Assembly (NCBI GenBank): GCA_050015355.1
Contig: JBEKBO010000009.1
Span: forward strand, 9,139-73,138
Direction of reading: 5' to 3'
From: CAWBRT01 sp050015355
GTDB lineage: Bacteria > Acidobacteriota > Terriglobia > Terriglobales > Acidobacteriaceae
Length of the DNA: 64,000 nucleotides
This document shows positions 51,932 to 60,301 of the stretch, in pieces. The position numbers and the translations under genes were made by a program. The notes below the pieces were generated by a model that was given only the letters and a program-made list of their open reading frames with translations, searched no databases and had not been told where the DNA came from. The number at the start of each line of letters is the position of its first letter. Position 1 is the stretch's first letter.

Positions 51932-54364
51932 ATGCTTGCAAAATCCGGCTACTTGCGTCTCTTTCTTGTCAGTGTGCTTTTGGGGGGAATTTTCGTACGC
52001 GCCGATAATCCCGCTTTCGATCTTTCAGGACCTCGTCTGGAGGTGAAGGTGACGCGGGCGGGGAAAACGCTGCCGGTTTCGCAGGTGCCGAACCTCCAGC
52101 CCGGCGACCGGATGTGGATTCACCCTCTGCTGCCTTCCAGCCAGTCCGTGCATTATCTGCTGGTGGTTGCGTTCCTGAGGGGCTCGACCAATCCGCCGCC
52201 GGAAAATTGGTTCACGCGGGCGGAAACGTGGAACAAGCTAGTGCGGGAGGGGGGAATCTTCGTCACCGTTCCGCAGGACGCGCAGCAGGCGCTGCTGCTG
52301 CTGGCGCCGCAGACCGGAGGCGACTTCAACACCCTGCGTTCCACCGTGCGCGGCAAACCCGGGGCTTTCGTGAGGGCCTCGCAGGACCTCAACCAGGCGA
52401 GCCTCGACCGCTCGCGCCTCGATAGATATCTTGACATCATCAAGCAGACATCCAGCACCGAACCCGAGGCGCTGCATGAGCGCTCCGTGCTGCTCGCCCG
52501 CAGCCTGAACATGAAGCTCGATAAGGAATGCTTTGATAAGCCGAGCGAGCAGCAGGCTCCCTGCCTGATGCAAAACACCGGGCAGCTCGTGCTGGAGGAC
52601 GGACACAGTCAATCGATGGTGGCCGCGCTCACCTCCGGGCCGAACTCCGATCTGATTGGCGTGCTCAGCACGACGAAACAGGCCGGAGGAGGAGCTTATA
52701 GCCCTTACGTCGGAGCGTTCATGGATGTGGCGCGAATCATGGAAAACCTGCATACGGCGGAGTTCCAGTACATTCCGGCTCTGGCGTTATCGAAGGACGA
52801 TGTTGTGGAGCTGAAGCTGAACAATCCGCCGTCTTTTCGCAAGCCGAAATCGGTCATCGTGGTCGGCCTGCCCGCGGTGGAAGCGGCGCAGTTTCCGCCA
52901 CTGCGTCCGGTGGATTCGAAGCAGGTGTTTTGCCTCGAACAGCCCGCGCTGGTATTGCCGGTGGAGGGCGCTCCGCTGGTGTTCTCCACCGGGTACGCAC
53001 ACGATCTTGTTCTGCGCGTGAAGGAGAAATCCGGTCTGAGCGCGGATTTGCCCGTGCATGCGGATGCCGCGCGCGGTGGAGTGGTGATCGACACGCACAC
53101 GCTGCGCGCCGGCCTCGATGCGGAGTTGACGGGAACGGTGCGCGGTTACTGGGGGTTTGAAGCCTTCGACGGACCCAATCTTCACCTGCGCAGCGCACAC
53201 ACGGCGAAATGGACGATGGCCGCAGCCGACGCGAGCGCCCTGGTGGTGGGCCGCGAGGACGTGCTGCACATGCAGGCCGACGATGCCGCCTGCGTCGATC
53301 AGGTCTCGATCAAGGATGAGCACGGCAAGACCGCCAAGGCAGTGTGGAAGCTGACGAAACCGAATGAGCTTGAGGTAAAGGTGCCGCTGAAAGACGCCAC
53401 TCCGGGGCGGCTGACAATGCTGGTAAAGAAGCACGGCCTGGCGCAGCCGGACGAAATCCCGCTACAGACTTATTCCGAAGCGGGACGCCTTGACAATCTG
53501 GTGATACACGCGGGCGACCAGCATGGCGTGCTGATAGGAACGCGGCTGGACGAAGTGGCCGGCCTGGAGGTCAACGGAGTTCATTTCGCTCCGGCGGGGC
53601 TGAGGCGCGCGCAACAGAAAGACGAACTCAAAGTATCTGCGCCGAGCGCTCAGCCGGCGGTTTTGCAGCAGGACCAGAAGTTGCTGGCGCGCGTCGCGCT
53701 CAAGGATGGCCGGGTTCTGGAATTGCAAACCACCGTCGCAGCGGCGCGGCCCAAGGTTTCCATCATCGGCAAGAGCGTACAGACGCCGCAGGGCGCAAGC
53801 CGCTCGGCCATTCGGCTGGCGAACCAGGATGATCTTCCGCAAAACGGGCTGCTGTCGTTCTTCCTCAAGGCGGAGACGCCCGCGACGTTTCCGCGCAGCG
53901 AGAAGATCGAAGTCGCTGCGGAAGACGACTCCTTCCACGTTCTGTTGAGCTTCGCCGACGGCAATTTGACTTTGCAGGACCCCAAGACCGTGCTGGCCGT
54001 GCTCGATCCGCTCAAGAGCTTCGGGCCGTCCGCGTTCGGACCGCTGCGCTTCCGTCCGGTTGACGCCAACGGCACGGCGGGCGATTGGCAGCCGCTGGCA
54101 AACCTTGTGCGGATTCCCACACTCAAGGAGATACGTTGCCCGGATAGTCCGGACAAGCAATGCACATTGTCGGGGACGAACCTGTACCTGATCGATTCGG
54201 TCGCCTCCGACGCGGCATTCACGCATGCCGTGCCGGTGCCGGTGGGATTCGCCGATTCCACGCTTGCCGTGCCGCGTCCGAATGGAACACTGCTGTATCT
54301 GAAGCTGCGCGACGATCCAGCGGCGGTCAATGCGGCAACGCTTCCGGTGCTGCCGGAGGAGTGA
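51932..54364 (+). CDS. Large secreted protein of unknown function
   Basis: 810-residue protein with an N-terminal signal peptide (residues 1-24, YLRLFLVSVLLGGIFVRA, then DNPAF). No transmembrane helices follow. The mature part looks like several beta-sandwich domains: a region with LQPGDRMWIHPLLP and Cys pairs (ECFDKPSEQQAPC); a middle region of beta-rich segments containing LRSAHTAKWTMAAADA; and a C-terminal region ending with RCPDSPDKQCTLSGTNLYLI. No catalytic motif was recognised. Its 3' end faces a TonB-dependent receptor with a bifurcated hairpin between. A lineage-specific cell-surface protein is the cautious reading. Confidence 0.65.
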   Translation: MLAKSGYLRLFLVSVLLGGIFVRADNPAFDLSGPRLEVKVTRAGKTLPVSQVPNLQPGDRMWIHPLLPSSQSVHYLLVVAFLRGSTNPPPENWFTRAETWNKLVREGGIFVTVPQDAQQALLLLAPQTGGDFNTLRSTVRGKPGAFVRASQDLNQASLDRSRLDRYLDIIKQTSSTEPEALHERSVLLARSLNMKLDKECFDKPSEQQAPCLMQNTGQLVLEDGHSQSMVAALTSGPNSDLIGVLSTTKQAGGGAYSPYVGAFMDVARIMENLHTAEFQYIPALALSKDDVVELKLNNPPSFRKPKSVIVVGLPAVEAAQFPPLRPVDSKQVFCLEQPALVLPVEGAPLVFSTGYAHDLVLRVKEKSGLSADLPVHADAARGGVVIDTHTLRAGLDAELTGTVRGYWGFEAFDGPNLHLRSAHTAKWTMAAADASALVVGREDVLHMQADDAACVDQVSIKDEHGKTAKAVWKLTKPNELEVKVPLKDATPGRLTMLVKKHGLAQPDEIPLQTYSEAGRLDNLVIHAGDQHGVLIGTRLDEVAGLEVNGVHFAPAGLRRAQQKDELKVSAPSAQPAVLQQDQKLLARVALKDGRVLELQTTVAAARPKVSIIGKSVQTPQGASRSAIRLANQDDLPQNGLLSFFLKAETPATFPRSEKIEVAAEDDSFHVLLSFADGNLTLQDPKTVLAVLDPLKSFGPSAFGPLRFRPVDANGTAGDWQPLANLVRIPTLKEIRCPDSPDKQCTLSGTNLYLIDSVASDAAFTHAVPVPVGFADSTLAVPRPNGTLLYLKLRDDPAAVNAATLPVLPEE

Positions 54365-54420
54365 GGGGTCAGTTCGCTCCGATGAGTGTAGGGAACATGG
54401 TACCGAGTTAGAAAGAAACT

Positions 54421-54462
54421 ACCCCAGGTCAGCGCCGAACAGCGCGGCGCGGGACCTGGGGC
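54421..54462. terminator. Bifurcated hairpin between convergent genes
   Basis: CCCCAGGTC/GACCTGGGG encloses a second stem GCGCCG/CGGCGC. It lies midway between the secreted-protein and TonB-receptor stops; without a T-run it is a possible, not certain, bidirectional terminator. Confidence 0.5.
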
Positions 54463-54483
54463 ACCCAGCGAGGGTCTTTGAGC

Positions 54484-57045
54484 TTACTTGGTGCTGAGCA
54501 GGCGAATGCGCGTGGTGAAGGCGCGTCCAGTGAAGTTGCTGAAGGTGAGGAACTGCGACGAGTTGATGTCGTTATTTACGACCGTGGGATTCTGGTGGCC
54601 GGTGATGTTATCGAAGCCGGCGCGAATCGCAAGGTAGCGGCCGAAGGCGTGGAAGCGTTTTTCCACTTGCACATTGAGCGTGAAGTAAGCCGGGAATCGT
54701 TGTGAGCCGGGCGCTCCGACCAGTTGCAATTGGTCGTTCACCACACTGAAGTCGAAGCCGTCGCGCCACTCGGCAGAGTAGGCGAGATCAAGCTGCTTGA
54801 TCAGCGGAAGCTTGAAGAACGGCAGCAGACCCCAGGAGATGAATCGATTCGGCGTATCCCACGGGTAGGGGCCGGCGGCCTGCGGACTGAGGACGGGGTT
54901 GTCCACATTGAAGTCGAGCACCTGGTTGGAGCGGGTTTTCGAGCGCGTGTAAGAGCCGAACACAACGTAGGGGCCGTGGAAGTGCTTGCGCAGAGCGAGC
55001 TGAACGGCGTCGTAGCGGTCCTGGCGCGTGCTCTGTAATTGGAAGTTGCCGCCGGCCGCTCCGTTGACGGTGTTGTAGACGAGTCCGTTCGTTCCACGCC
55101 GCTCGATGAACTCGGCTTTCAGGTAGATGGCGGCAGGGAGCCTGCGCTCGATGGCAACGCTCCAGTTCAAGGAGCGGGGCGCGTTGAGCGAGGCGGGGTT
55201 GGCGGAAAAGGTTGTGACCACGGGCGCACCGAGCGGGTTTCCGTTGGCGTCGAAAAACGTATCCTGCCGCACGCCCGCCAGGGGACGAGCCACCAGCCTG
55301 ATGCTGGTTTCGTCGTAGACGAGGCCGATACCCGCCGACAACTTGGTTTTGGCATCGCTGTCCAGCGCGTAGGCAGCCGTCAGCCGCGGCGAAAAAAGCG
55401 ACTGCCTCAAGATTTCATCCCAGTCATAGCGCAGGCCGGATTCAACGATGAGCCGGTTGGCCGGCGACCAGCGGTCCTGCACATATCCGGAGGTTTGCAG
55501 ATTGTGAGTCAGCGATTCCGCCCCGCCGGAGAAAGTCGAGTAGAGGGAGCAGGGAGACGGTATCACCGCGAGGCAGTCGCCGTTCGGCGGAGGACTTTGC
55601 CCCTCGCGAAGAAACGCAATCGGCTGGCGCTGAAAGGCGGCGGTGTAGGCCATGCGATCGAGATCGATGCCAAAGCGGAATTCGTGCCGCCCATGCCACT
55701 GGCGAGAGGGCAGGTACAGGTTCGCCAGCGCCTGCCAGCGGCGGGCCTGAGTGCGGTCCGCGAGATAGTAGCTTCCACCCGCGGTTTCAGGCGTTATGAA
55801 ATAGGGAAGGCTGCCGTGCGGATACTCGTTCAGGCCGTTCTGGACGAATCCAAAACCGGTTTCGAGAAGTTGGCCGCCGTGAAAGTAATGTTGATCTTTA
55901 ACGTTGGCCACGTAGGCGGCTTCGGCATCCACCGGAGAAGCCTGCTGCGGAGCAAGAGCAGAGAGTCCCGCGTATTCATCATGAAAATGGTTGTATAAGA
56001 AACTGGTGGTGAGAATGTTGCGTGAAGTCAGGTTGGTCTGCACTTTCGCCAGGTTGCTCATCCTCCAGACGTGGTCGCTGTTGGCGCCGGAGGGCAGTTC
56101 GGTGATGACAACATTGTCATATTCTCCCTCCAGCGCATTGAAGAACCAGATCTTGCCCTTGCGTAGCGGACCTGAAAAAGTGAGGCGAGGATCTACTTTA
56201 TCGAAGGTAAGTCCGTTCTTGTTCTGCACGGAGGGAATGAAGTCGGTGACGGTGAAGCGGTAATGATCGTCGCCGGTGAGGGTGTTCATGCTCAGCACGC
56301 CGGCGGATGCCTTGCCGTATTCGGCGGGAATTCTACTGCTCTCGACCTCGACCAGTCGAAAGGCGTCGGTGCTGAGCCGCACGAGCAGCAGGCCGTTGGC
56401 GGGCTGCGTGACGTTGAAGCCATCGAGCAGCGCCAGTGTCTGATAGGTCTCTGCGCCCGCCACGTGCGGCTGGCCGCTCGCGTCCTGCACCACGCCGGGA
56501 ATGTAGTTGAGCACATTGCGGTAATCGCGGGTGGAGGGATAAGGGATATCGATGATGTTGAGGCCGGTGAGTTGCTCTTGCGAGGCGGTCTGCGCGGGAT
56601 CGATTGCCGGCGGCGATTCCACTACATTCATTTCTTCGCGCACTTCCCGCTGCGGCGAGAGACGCACTTCCATATCCGTGGTGACGCCCACGCGGACTAG
56701 CGGCAGAACCAGCGCGTAGAAGCCCGGTTTCTCCACGCGCAACTGGTAATCGCCGGCGGGGATGCCGGCGAACTGGCAGCGCCCGGAAAAGTTGGTATCG
56801 CAACGCAGAGCGGCCGATTGCGGCGTAAGCTGCAGCGAGACTCGAGCCGCGGCGATGGCCATTCCGTTTTCATCGGTTACGGTTACGGCGAGTTTTGATA
56901 ACGGGGAAGGCACGGGAGGATTGCCGGTATTCACTTGCGGGCGAGCAGCGACAGATGAGGCCAGCAAAGATAAAATCGCGAACTTTTGCCAGAACCGTGT
57001 CACGGTTTGCCGGTCGCCTTTCGGGAGCGGGCACTGCTTGGTCAA
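54484..57045 (-). CDS. TonB-dependent receptor with carboxypeptidase-regulatory-like domain
   Basis: 853-residue outer-membrane protein of the acidobacterial OmpA/TonB-receptor type. A signal segment (FAILSLLASSVAARPQ) is followed by a carboxypeptidase-regulatory-like beta-sandwich (about 50-130, LAVTVTDENGMAIAAARVSL, GIPAGDYQLRVEKPGFYALV). Then come a plug domain (about 150-260, with DIPYPSTRDYRNVLNYIPGV) and a beta-barrel with alternating hydrophobic strands. The start is TTG at 57045, uncertain. The last residue is Lys, not the common C-terminal Phe. The ligand is unknown. It is convergent with the secreted-protein gene. Confidence 0.85.
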   Translation of the reverse strand: MTKQCPLPKGDRQTVTRFWQKFAILSLLASSVAARPQVNTGNPPVPSPLSKLAVTVTDENGMAIAAARVSLQLTPQSAALRCDTNFSGRCQFAGIPAGDYQLRVEKPGFYALVLPLVRVGVTTDMEVRLSPQREVREEMNVVESPPAIDPAQTASQEQLTGLNIIDIPYPSTRDYRNVLNYIPGVVQDASGQPHVAGAETYQTLALLDGFNVTQPANGLLLVRLSTDAFRLVEVESSRIPAEYGKASAGVLSMNTLTGDDHYRFTVTDFIPSVQNKNGLTFDKVDPRLTFSGPLRKGKIWFFNALEGEYDNVVITELPSGANSDHVWRMSNLAKVQTNLTSRNILTTSFLYNHFHDEYAGLSALAPQQASPVDAEAAYVANVKDQHYFHGGQLLETGFGFVQNGLNEYPHGSLPYFITPETAGGSYYLADRTQARRWQALANLYLPSRQWHGRHEFRFGIDLDRMAYTAAFQRQPIAFLREGQSPPPNGDCLAVIPSPCSLYSTFSGGAESLTHNLQTSGYVQDRWSPANRLIVESGLRYDWDEILRQSLFSPRLTAAYALDSDAKTKLSAGIGLVYDETSIRLVARPLAGVRQDTFFDANGNPLGAPVVTTFSANPASLNAPRSLNWSVAIERRLPAAIYLKAEFIERRGTNGLVYNTVNGAAGGNFQLQSTRQDRYDAVQLALRKHFHGPYVVFGSYTRSKTRSNQVLDFNVDNPVLSPQAAGPYPWDTPNRFISWGLLPFFKLPLIKQLDLAYSAEWRDGFDFSVVNDQLQLVGAPGSQRFPAYFTLNVQVEKRFHAFGRYLAIRAGFDNITGHQNPTVVNNDINSSQFLTFSNFTGRAFTTRIRLLSTK

Positions 57046-57165
57046 CCTGCTTAAGATCAGCCGCGGGGGCGCTCTGGATGCCCCACTTTGCCACTGCTAA
57101 TTTCGGCCCAAGACGTGGACTCCATCAATACTTATAATTCTTAGAGTTTGTTTCATGGCAATTGA

Positions 57166-57392
57166 TTATTCCAGCGTGTCACGCTGAGGTTGAGCCGTTT
57201 TGCGGGCGTCTGAGCCCGCAGGCGAAATCCTGAGCGTAGCGAAGGAACTCGGCGACGCGGCGTAAGGGTCCATGTATTTGCGTTTTTCGGCCTTCGGGTC
57301 ACGCTCGGTGAAATGCATAGATCGTCACGTCGGTTCGCAAAAGCGGCGAACCTCCTCACGATGACACCCGCAGCGAAGGATACAGTATCTTG
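57166..57392. repeat. Family B element, copy B3, in the gap upstream of argG
   Basis: About 227 bases in the same orientation as the 40.3 kb copy and lacking its 45-base insertion. It lies within the 544-base gap between the divergent TonB-receptor and argG genes. The remaining 200 bases up to argG are AT-richer, with TTAATTAACGATTGCATTAA-type sequence near 57493; no gene is seen. Confidence 0.8.
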
Positions 57393-57589
57393 GTACTACC
57401 CTATATGGGGCGCCCACTTCCGGCGAAGCCGGCTTCAATTCACCGAAGCATATATTTTTTGGCGCGGGACAGCTAAAGTAGAGAAGTCATCTTAATTAAC
57501 GATTGCATTAACAATTTTTCATTTAACGGTTTTCGCCCCTGACGCCCGCTGACGGCGCTGCACGGGCACCGCATGGAAGAGGACAGTTC

Positions 57590-58957
57590 ATGAGGAGCAC
57601 TATTCTGCAATCTATACCCGTCGGAGAAAAGGTCGGGATCGCCTTCTCGGGAGGCTTGGACACCAGCGCGGCAATCTACTGGATGCGCGAGAAAGGCGCA
57701 ATTCCTTACTGCTACACCGCCAATCTGGGGCAGCCCGACGAGTCCAACTATGACGACATTCCGCGCCGGGCGCTGGAGCTAGGCGCGGAGAAGGCTCGCC
57801 TGCTCGACTGCCGGGTGCAACTGGTGCGCGAGGGACTGGCTGCGCTGCAGTGTGGAGCCTTTCACATCTCGACGGCCGGAGTCCCCTACTTCAACACCAC
57901 GCCGATAGGACGCGCCGTGACCGGCACCATGCTGGTGGGGGCGATGAAGGAAGATGCAGTCAACATCTGGGGCGATGGAAGCACTTACAAGGGCAATGAC
58001 ATCGAGCGCTTCTACCGTTATGGCCTGCTGGTCAACCCGAATCTGCGCGTTTACAAGCCCTGGCTCGATCAAAAGTTCATCGACGAGCTCGGTGGACGCA
58101 AGGAAATGTCGGAGCTGCTCGAAAAGGCAGGCCTGCACTACCGCATGAGCAAGGAGAAGGCCTACTCAACGGATTCCAATATCTGGGGCGCCACGCACGA
58201 GGCGAAAGATCTCGAGTTCCTCAACAAAGGGATGAAGATCGTGGAGCCGATTATGGGCGTGGCACACTGGCGCGACGACGTCTCGATCAAGCCGGAAGAA
58301 GTCCGCATCAGCTTTGCCGAGGGACTTCCCGTGGCGCTGAACGGGAAGAGCTTCGCGAGCGAAGTGGAGCTGGTGCTGGAGGCGAACGCGATCGGCGGAC
58401 GCCACGGTCTCGGGATGTCGGACCAGATCGAGAACCGCATCATCGAGGCGAAGAGCCGCGGCGTGTACGAAGCGCCGGGCATGGCACTGCTGTTCATCGG
58501 CTACGAGCGGCTGATCACGGGAATCCACAACGAAGGGACTATGGAGCAATACCGCGACATGGGACGCCGGTTGGGCCGCCTGATGTACGAGGGCCGGTGG
58601 TTCGACCCGCAGTCGATGATGCTGCGTGAGACCATGCAGCGCTGGGTGGCCAAGCCAATCAGCGGCGAGGTGACACTGGAACTGCGGCGCGGCAACGATT
58701 ACACGATTCTGAATACCGAGAGCCCCAACCTGACGTATGCGCCGGAGCGCCTGACGATGGAAAAAAACGAGGGCGCATTCACTCCCCTCGACCGCATAGG
58801 GCAGTTGACGATGCGCAACCTGGACATTACCGACAGCCGGGCAAAACTGCTTATCTACGCGCAGACGGGGCTGATAGGTCCGCATGCCTTCGAGGGGCTG
58901 CGCCTGCTGGACGGGGCGACCGAAGCAGAGAAGGATGCGAAGCCAGGGAAAAAATAG
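57590..58957 (+). CDS. argG: Argininosuccinate synthase
   Basis: 455-residue enzyme joining citrulline and aspartate with ATP in arginine synthesis. The PP-loop is KVGIAFSGGLDTSAAIYWM. PYFNTTPIGRAVTGTMLVGA, WGDGSTYKGNDIERFYRYG and EKAYSTDSNIWGATHEAKDL place it in the long E. coli-like ArgG type (447 residues) rather than the 400-residue form. GGAAGAGGACAGTTC precedes the ATG. No other arg gene is adjacent. Confidence 0.97.
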   Translation: MRSTILQSIPVGEKVGIAFSGGLDTSAAIYWMREKGAIPYCYTANLGQPDESNYDDIPRRALELGAEKARLLDCRVQLVREGLAALQCGAFHISTAGVPYFNTTPIGRAVTGTMLVGAMKEDAVNIWGDGSTYKGNDIERFYRYGLLVNPNLRVYKPWLDQKFIDELGGRKEMSELLEKAGLHYRMSKEKAYSTDSNIWGATHEAKDLEFLNKGMKIVEPIMGVAHWRDDVSIKPEEVRISFAEGLPVALNGKSFASEVELVLEANAIGGRHGLGMSDQIENRIIEAKSRGVYEAPGMALLFIGYERLITGIHNEGTMEQYRDMGRRLGRLMYEGRWFDPQSMMLRETMQRWVAKPISGEVTLELRRGNDYTILNTESPNLTYAPERLTMEKNEGAFTPLDRIGQLTMRNLDITDSRAKLLIYAQTGLIGPHAFEGLRLLDGATEAEKDAKPGKK

Positions 58958-59204
58958 GCGCGGGGCGGGACGCTCGGCTTGGGGTTGAGAAAAAACCGAG
59001 GGGTTTGATCAAGAGTCTTCAGCGACACGAATCCGTGTGCTCAGGAACACATGGCGGTATTGAAAATACGTAACTTGCTGACTTTGCAATAAGCAGGAGA
59101 CGCGAGATAAGCAGAATACTGGTTTTATACCGGACAAGAACCAGACGGGTGGATTCTATTGTGTGCCTCATGGCGCATTGATACTCTCGCGGCAAGGAGG
59201 CTTT

Positions 59205-59417
59205 ATGCTTATCTTGACTGGGACTGAAGAAGTAACCTGCCCATTATGTAGAAAACCGTTCACGTTCACCGTATCCGCTAGCAAAGCTCAATGCAATGGC
59301 TGCTCCTGTGTGCCGCCTCGACTCCCTGACGAAATATCTTCAAACACCATAATCACAAATCTCGGCGGACTTTGGGTATTGCGACGATTTAAGCGCGACG
59401 TGCATTGCGGCAAATAA
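59205..59417 (+). CDS. Small cysteine-rich hypothetical protein
   Basis: 70-residue protein not assigned to a family. Two Cys pairs, EEVTCPLCRKPF and KAQCNGCSCVP, suggest a zinc ribbon; a last Cys is at the C-terminus. AAGGAGG sits five bases before the ATG, a strong ribosome site, and the longer frame from 59163 is not needed. It lies in a stretch of about 1.3 kb with lower GC than the flanks. Confidence 0.6.
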   Translation: MLILTGTEEVTCPLCRKPFTFTVSASKAQCNGCSCVPPRLPDEISSNTIITNLGGLWVLRRFKRDVHCGK

Positions 59418-59474
59418 CCCGAGACCGATTCTGCATTGCTAATCCAGTGAATCGGATAGTATGCTTGTCCCGCT

Positions 59475-59993
59475 ATGCGCTGGAAAGTGATTATCCTGCT
59501 GATAATATCGTCTGCTGTTAGCATTGGCGCTGAATCGTCTGCTGTCGATTCAGATAAATCAATTGATCTTGGAGTCGTTAAGATCACCATCGGGGAATCT
59601 CAGCAAGCGGTGATGGCGAGACTCTCTGAGCTGTATGCTGTCAAAAACGTAACGGATGGTATGTGGACAGTAACATCAAAAAGTGGCCCGCCATATAACG
59701 TCATGGCCACTATCACCTTTCAGGACGAAAGACTGGTCTATGTCACCCGACCGTGGGGGCCAAACGATCAGCAAAAAGGAGTCGATTTTGCCCGTGTCCT
59801 GTATTCAGCAATAAGCAAGATTGAGAAGAGTAGCAATGGCCAGTGTCTCGCCAGAACTGATCAAGTGCGAGAGCCTAGTTATGATAGGGAAACAATTGTC
59901 GTGAATTGTGGAACGAGATCGATAGAAGTGGGAATCGTTCGCAGTGAAAACTTCGGAGAGTCTGCCACAGTTACAGAGATACTCGGAAAATGA
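59475..59993 (+). CDS. Hypothetical secreted protein
   Basis: 172-residue protein with a signal peptide (RWKVIILLIISSAVSIGA, residues 2-19). The mature part begins with a SmpA/OmlA-like beginning, VVKITIGESQQAVMARLSEL, and two cysteines (QCLART, VNCGTR) that could form a disulfide. This resemblance is weak. Codon use is AT-richer than in the housekeeping genes. It is 57 bases after the small Cys-rich gene and convergent with the 60029 gene. Confidence 0.55.
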   Translation: MRWKVIILLIISSAVSIGAESSAVDSDKSIDLGVVKITIGESQQAVMARLSELYAVKNVTDGMWTVTSKSGPPYNVMATITFQDERLVYVTRPWGPNDQQKGVDFARVLYSAISKIEKSSNGQCLARTDQVREPSYDRETIVVNCGTRSIEVGIVRSENFGESATVTEILGK

Positions 59994-60028
59994 GTTATTC
60001 ATTCGACGGTAAGAGATGTGGCATGAAT

Positions 60029-60265
60029 TTACACTACAGGCAAACCTAGTAACCGACGAATTGCTTTAGCTAATTGTTTCTCTGCTTGTCTCTTTATTCG
60101 AACCTTTTTAAATTTCCTTCTAATATTCTGTTGCTGTGTTGCGCTTAGTCTCGTTTTACAACATGGCCAAATTCCCTTTTTCAACCGTTCGGGAGTGAAT
60201 TTAATCTGAATCTCACATTTAGGACAAGTGAAAGATCCTTTGATTACCGCCATGCGGGCAATCAT
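60029..60265 (-). CDS. Small zinc-ribbon basic protein
   Basis: 78-residue protein. GSFTCPKCEIQIKF and IWPCCKTRL provide two CxxC-type pairs, likely binding zinc. The C-terminal half is very basic (RRKFKKVRIKRQAEKQLAKA), as in nucleic-acid-binding proteins. The coding sequence is AT-rich. It is 35 bases from the convergent 59475 gene. No family assigned. Confidence 0.55.
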   Translation of the reverse strand: MIARMAVIKGSFTCPKCEIQIKFTPERLKKGIWPCCKTRLSATQQQNIRRKFKKVRIKRQAEKQLAKAIRRLLGLPVV

Positions 60266-60301
60266 ATCACCAGAGTCGAGTCCAGCAGTCTAGCTAGACG
60301 C

